From assembly GCA_030590605.1 (NCBI GenBank), contig JAUUYB010000009.1:1-17553 (forward strand): a stretch of DNA of 17,553 nt, in the 5' to 3' direction. The notes below the pieces were generated by a model that worked only from the letters and a program-made list of their open reading frames with translations, did not search any database and was not told the DNA's origin. The position numbers were made by a program, and so were the translations under genes. Of the stretch, positions 16,149-17,553 are shown piece after piece. Position 1 is the stretch's first letter; each line of letters begins with the position of its first letter. Source of the stretch: Candidatus Woesearchaeota archaeon. Lineage in GTDB: Archaea > Nanobdellota > Nanobdellia > Woesearchaeales > JAUUYB01.

Positions 16149-16176
16149 ATTAAAAATCTCGATGGAGATTTTTAAT
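16149..16176. repeat. Perfect 12-base inverted repeat, 4-base loop, upstream of cdc48
   Basis: ATTAAAAATCTC, loop GATG, GAGATTTTTAAT. It lies 41-68 bases before the cdc48 ATG, just upstream of its TATA-like box, and 95 bases past the stop of the SecB-like gene. It could be an operator for cdc48 or a terminator hairpin for the SecB-like gene; the T run sits inside the arm, which makes a classic terminator less clean. Confidence 0.7.
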
Positions 16177-16218
16177 CCCAAAAATTTAGGTTCTAGAATA
16201 ATCAAGCAAGCCTGATAA

Positions 16219-16270
16219 ATATAGTGTTTTCGGATTAGTGAACCCAAATTTTTGTTATAGAACACTATAT
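16219..16270. repeat. Spaced 10-base inverted repeat after the SecB-like gene
   Basis: ATATAGTGTT (16219-16228) and AACACTATAT (16261-16270) are exact reverse complements separated by 32 bases. The second arm directly touches the TAG stop of the SecB-like gene. In RNA this would be a stem with a large loop at the very 3' end of that message. Confidence 0.5.
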
Positions 16271-16687
16271 CTATGCTTTAGGGGTGTCTGTCAATTTCGG
16301 AAGCATTATCGGCGGAGGAAGATTAACTTCCTTTGAAAGTATCAATGCCTGGATATTGCATTTGTTCAGGACGCTGTTGAGAATCTGAGTCATGATTATT
16401 TTTGGGACCTTTTTCTCTTTCTTCCACTGGGCCTCGAGTTCTTCTATCTTTTTCAGGTCTTCCATGAATATGACATCTCCTTCGAGCTTAATCAAACCGA
16501 GTTTTGGATTGTACTGTGAAGTGAATTCGAAGCAAAACTTTAGAGCTTTCTGTTTGTTTGAACCGAGCTCAAGGTCAGTCTTCTCGACAGAAACTATTGC
16601 TACATTGTTGCTTATGTTGATCTTACCCTTCACTTGGGAGAACTTTTCTACGTTCATTTTCGTAAAATTGAAACCGACGATAGCCAT
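16271..16687 (-). CDS. SecB-like small protein, function unproven
   Basis: 138 residues, soluble, with no signal or membrane segment. The first half alternates beta strands (VGFNFTKMNVEK, KGKINISNNVAIVSVEKT, ALKFCFEFTSQYNP, LGLIKLEGDVIFME), followed by a helix (LKKIEELEAQWKKEKKVP), then ILNSVLNKCNIQALILSKEV and the tail LPPPIMLPKL. A strand-rich half, a helix with a Trp, a conserved Asn/Cys-Asn stretch and a LPPP..LP tail recall the export chaperone SecB and SecB-like chaperones. I also associate very similar proteins with DPANN archaea. The similarity is by eye and the role is open. AGGTGA (16694-16699) lies six bases before the ATG and TTTATAAG (16722-16729) makes a good TATA box. It is divergent from tatD. 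Confidence 0.82.
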   Translation of the reverse strand: MAIVGFNFTKMNVEKFSQVKGKINISNNVAIVSVEKTDLELGSNKQKALKFCFEFTSQYNPKLGLIKLEGDVIFMEDLKKIEELEAQWKKEKKVPKIIMTQILNSVLNKCNIQALILSKEVNLPPPIMLPKLTDTPKA

Positions 16688-16802
16688 GATTAATCACCTA
16701 CCAAAAGGAGGCATAGTGTGTCTTATAAATGTTTTTATTAAATATCCCGTAAGTTCTGATCACTTCAATAGATATTTAAATGCAGACTGCATATTCTCTT
16801 CC
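16688..16802. promoter_or_regulatory. Divergent promoter region for the SecB-like and tatD genes
   Basis: 115 bases. Minus strand: TTTATAAG (16722-16729) about 38 bases before the SecB-like ATG, giving a short leader with the AGGTGA site. Plus strand: TATTTAAA (16773-16780) centred 26-27 bases before the tatD ATG with no ribosome binding site, so tatD is probably leaderless. A plus-strand AAAGGAGG near 16704-16711 is too far from the tatD ATG to matter. Confidence 0.6.
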
Positions 16803-17553
16803 ATGATAGTAGACGTACATGCTCATCTTGACCATCCACTACTGAAACCAGAACTAGATATTATCATCAAACGAGCGAAGGAGGCGGGAGTCAAGGCGAT
16901 AATCTCTAATGGTGTCGATAAGATGACAAATAGGGAGACGCTTGCAATTTCCAAGAAGTATGATATGGTAAAACCTGCGCTTGGCATCTACCCACCTGAT
17001 GCTCTCCAGCGCGAGGCAGGATCAGAAGTTTCATGGGCAGGTCAACCTTTCGATATCGATGAAGAGCTTGATTTTATCAGGAAGGAATCCTCTAAAATCG
17101 CTGCAATCGGAGAGGTCGGGCTTGACTATAAGGATGGAAAAGAGAAGAATGCGCAGAAAGAGATATTCTCAAATCTTATCGAGATCGCGATGAAAGCAGA
17201 TAAACCAGTCATTGTCCATACTCGGAAAGCGGAGGCAGATGCAATCGAGATACTTGAAGGTTATGGATACAAGAAGACGGTCCTGCATTGCTTTTCAGGA
17301 AAAAAGAAGCTTATCGCACGGGCAGTCGACGCAGGGTTCTCATTCTCGATACCGACTAATGTAGTCAGAAGCGAACAGTTCAAGGCGATGGTCTCAGCGG
17401 TCCCAATGACAAGAATACTCACGGAGACAGACGCGCCATATCTCTCCCCCTTCAAAGACAAGATAAATGAGCCAGCGTTCATAACAGAGTCTTTACGTAC
17501 CATTGCGGACATCAAAAAGATGGATTTGACAGAGACTGAAAACGCGATATTCA
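16803..17553 (+). CDS. tatD: TatD-family metal-dependent hydrolase (3' end outside window)
   Basis: 250 residues are visible and the frame is still open at the window end, close to the usual family length of about 255-265, so only a short tail is missing. The metal-binding set of the amidohydrolase TIM barrel is complete: His6 and His8 in DVHAHLD, Glu104 in GEVGLDY, His139 in VHTR, His162 in LHCFSG, and Asp210 in TETDAPY. GIYPPDAL replaces the GxHPH turn common in bacterial homologues. Family members are magnesium-dependent 3'-5' exonucleases or related nucleases; the substrate here is not known. The ATG is set by the start of homology and by a TATA-like box 26 bases upstream; no ribosome binding site is seen. 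No twin-arginine transport genes are nearby, as usual for this misnamed family. Confidence 0.92.
   Translation, partial: MIVDVHAHLDHPLLKPELDIIIKRAKEAGVKAIISNGVDKMTNRETLAISKKYDMVKPALGIYPPDALQREAGSEVSWAGQPFDIDEELDFIRKESSKIAAIGEVGLDYKDGKEKNAQKEIFSNLIEIAMKADKPVIVHTRKAEADAIEILEGYGYKKTVLHCFSGKKKLIARAVDAGFSFSIPTNVVRSEQFKAMVSAVPMTRILTETDAPYLSPFKDKINEPAFITESLRTIADIKKMDLTETENAIF

Larger units (their letters stand above)
16109..16270. promoter_or_regulatory. Spacer before cdc48 with TATA-like box and two inverted repeats
   Basis: A 162-base AT-rich stretch with no convincing reading frame. On the minus strand TTAAGATATA (about 16129-16138) is centred 26 bases before the cdc48 ATG. Upstream of it lies a perfect 12-base inverted repeat (16149-16176), and a second 10-base repeat spans 16219-16270, abutting the stop of the SecB-like gene. 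Several T5 runs on the minus strand could end transcription of the SecB-like gene. Confidence 0.5.

Overview
The window looks archaeal. It carries a complete A-type ATP synthase operon in the order H-I-K-E-C-F-A-B-D, the archaea-only amidotransferase pair GatD/GatE, a Cdc48/VAT-type AAA+ ATPase, TATA-box promoters and GGTGA/GGTGG-type ribosome binding sites. Small genome-style packing, a 138-residue protein that I believe recurs in DPANN archaea, and a shortened GatE hint at a DPANN lineage (Woesearchaeota/Nanoarchaeota-like). That placement is inference, not proof.

Layout from left to right. Positions 2-457 (+) hold the 3' end of a glycoside-hydrolase-like gene that converges on, and overlaps by four bases, the last gene of the ATP synthase operon. 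Positions 454-8523 (-) are the operon itself, transcribed right to left: atpH, atpI, atpK, atpE, atpC, atpF, atpA, atpB, atpD, with overlaps or gaps of at most a few tens of bases. A roughly 210-base control region (8524-8735) separates it from an AbrB-PhoU-like regulator (8736-9620, -). Next is a three-gene operon (13120 to 9692, -): a Nif3-like protein, gatD and gatE. It ends at a T7 run on its own strand. A 56-residue two-helix membrane protein (13261-13431, +) is divergent from nif3 and convergent, again with interleaved CTAA stops, with the Cdc48 locus (13428-16108, -). A 162-base spacer with two perfect inverted repeats separates Cdc48 from a 138-residue SecB-like protein (16271-16687, -). 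A divergent, 3'-truncated TatD-family hydrolase (16803 to the window end, +) closes the window.

How the parts work together: AtpH/E/I/C/D/F/K form stators, rotor and ion channel around the AtpA/AtpB head. GatD releases ammonia that GatE uses to turn Glu-tRNA(Gln) into Gln-tRNA(Gln). Cdc48 is a protein unfoldase. Three reading frames (tatD, nif3, cdc48) have a TATA-like box about 26-32 bases before the ATG and no ribosome binding site, so they are probably leaderless. The internal genes and several others use AGGTGA/AGGTGG about 5-7 bases before ATG.

The most unusual points are two. First, the Cdc48 gene is broken into two frames inside a roughly 130-150-residue insertion found only in its D1 ring. 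Second, GatE lacks the AspRS-like (GAD) insertion domain that normally defines GatE. I see no CRISPR array, mobile element, tRNA or rRNA. Apart from these two points and some small genes and control sites, the window is ordinary archaeal housekeeping, and I did not find a convincing wholly new system.
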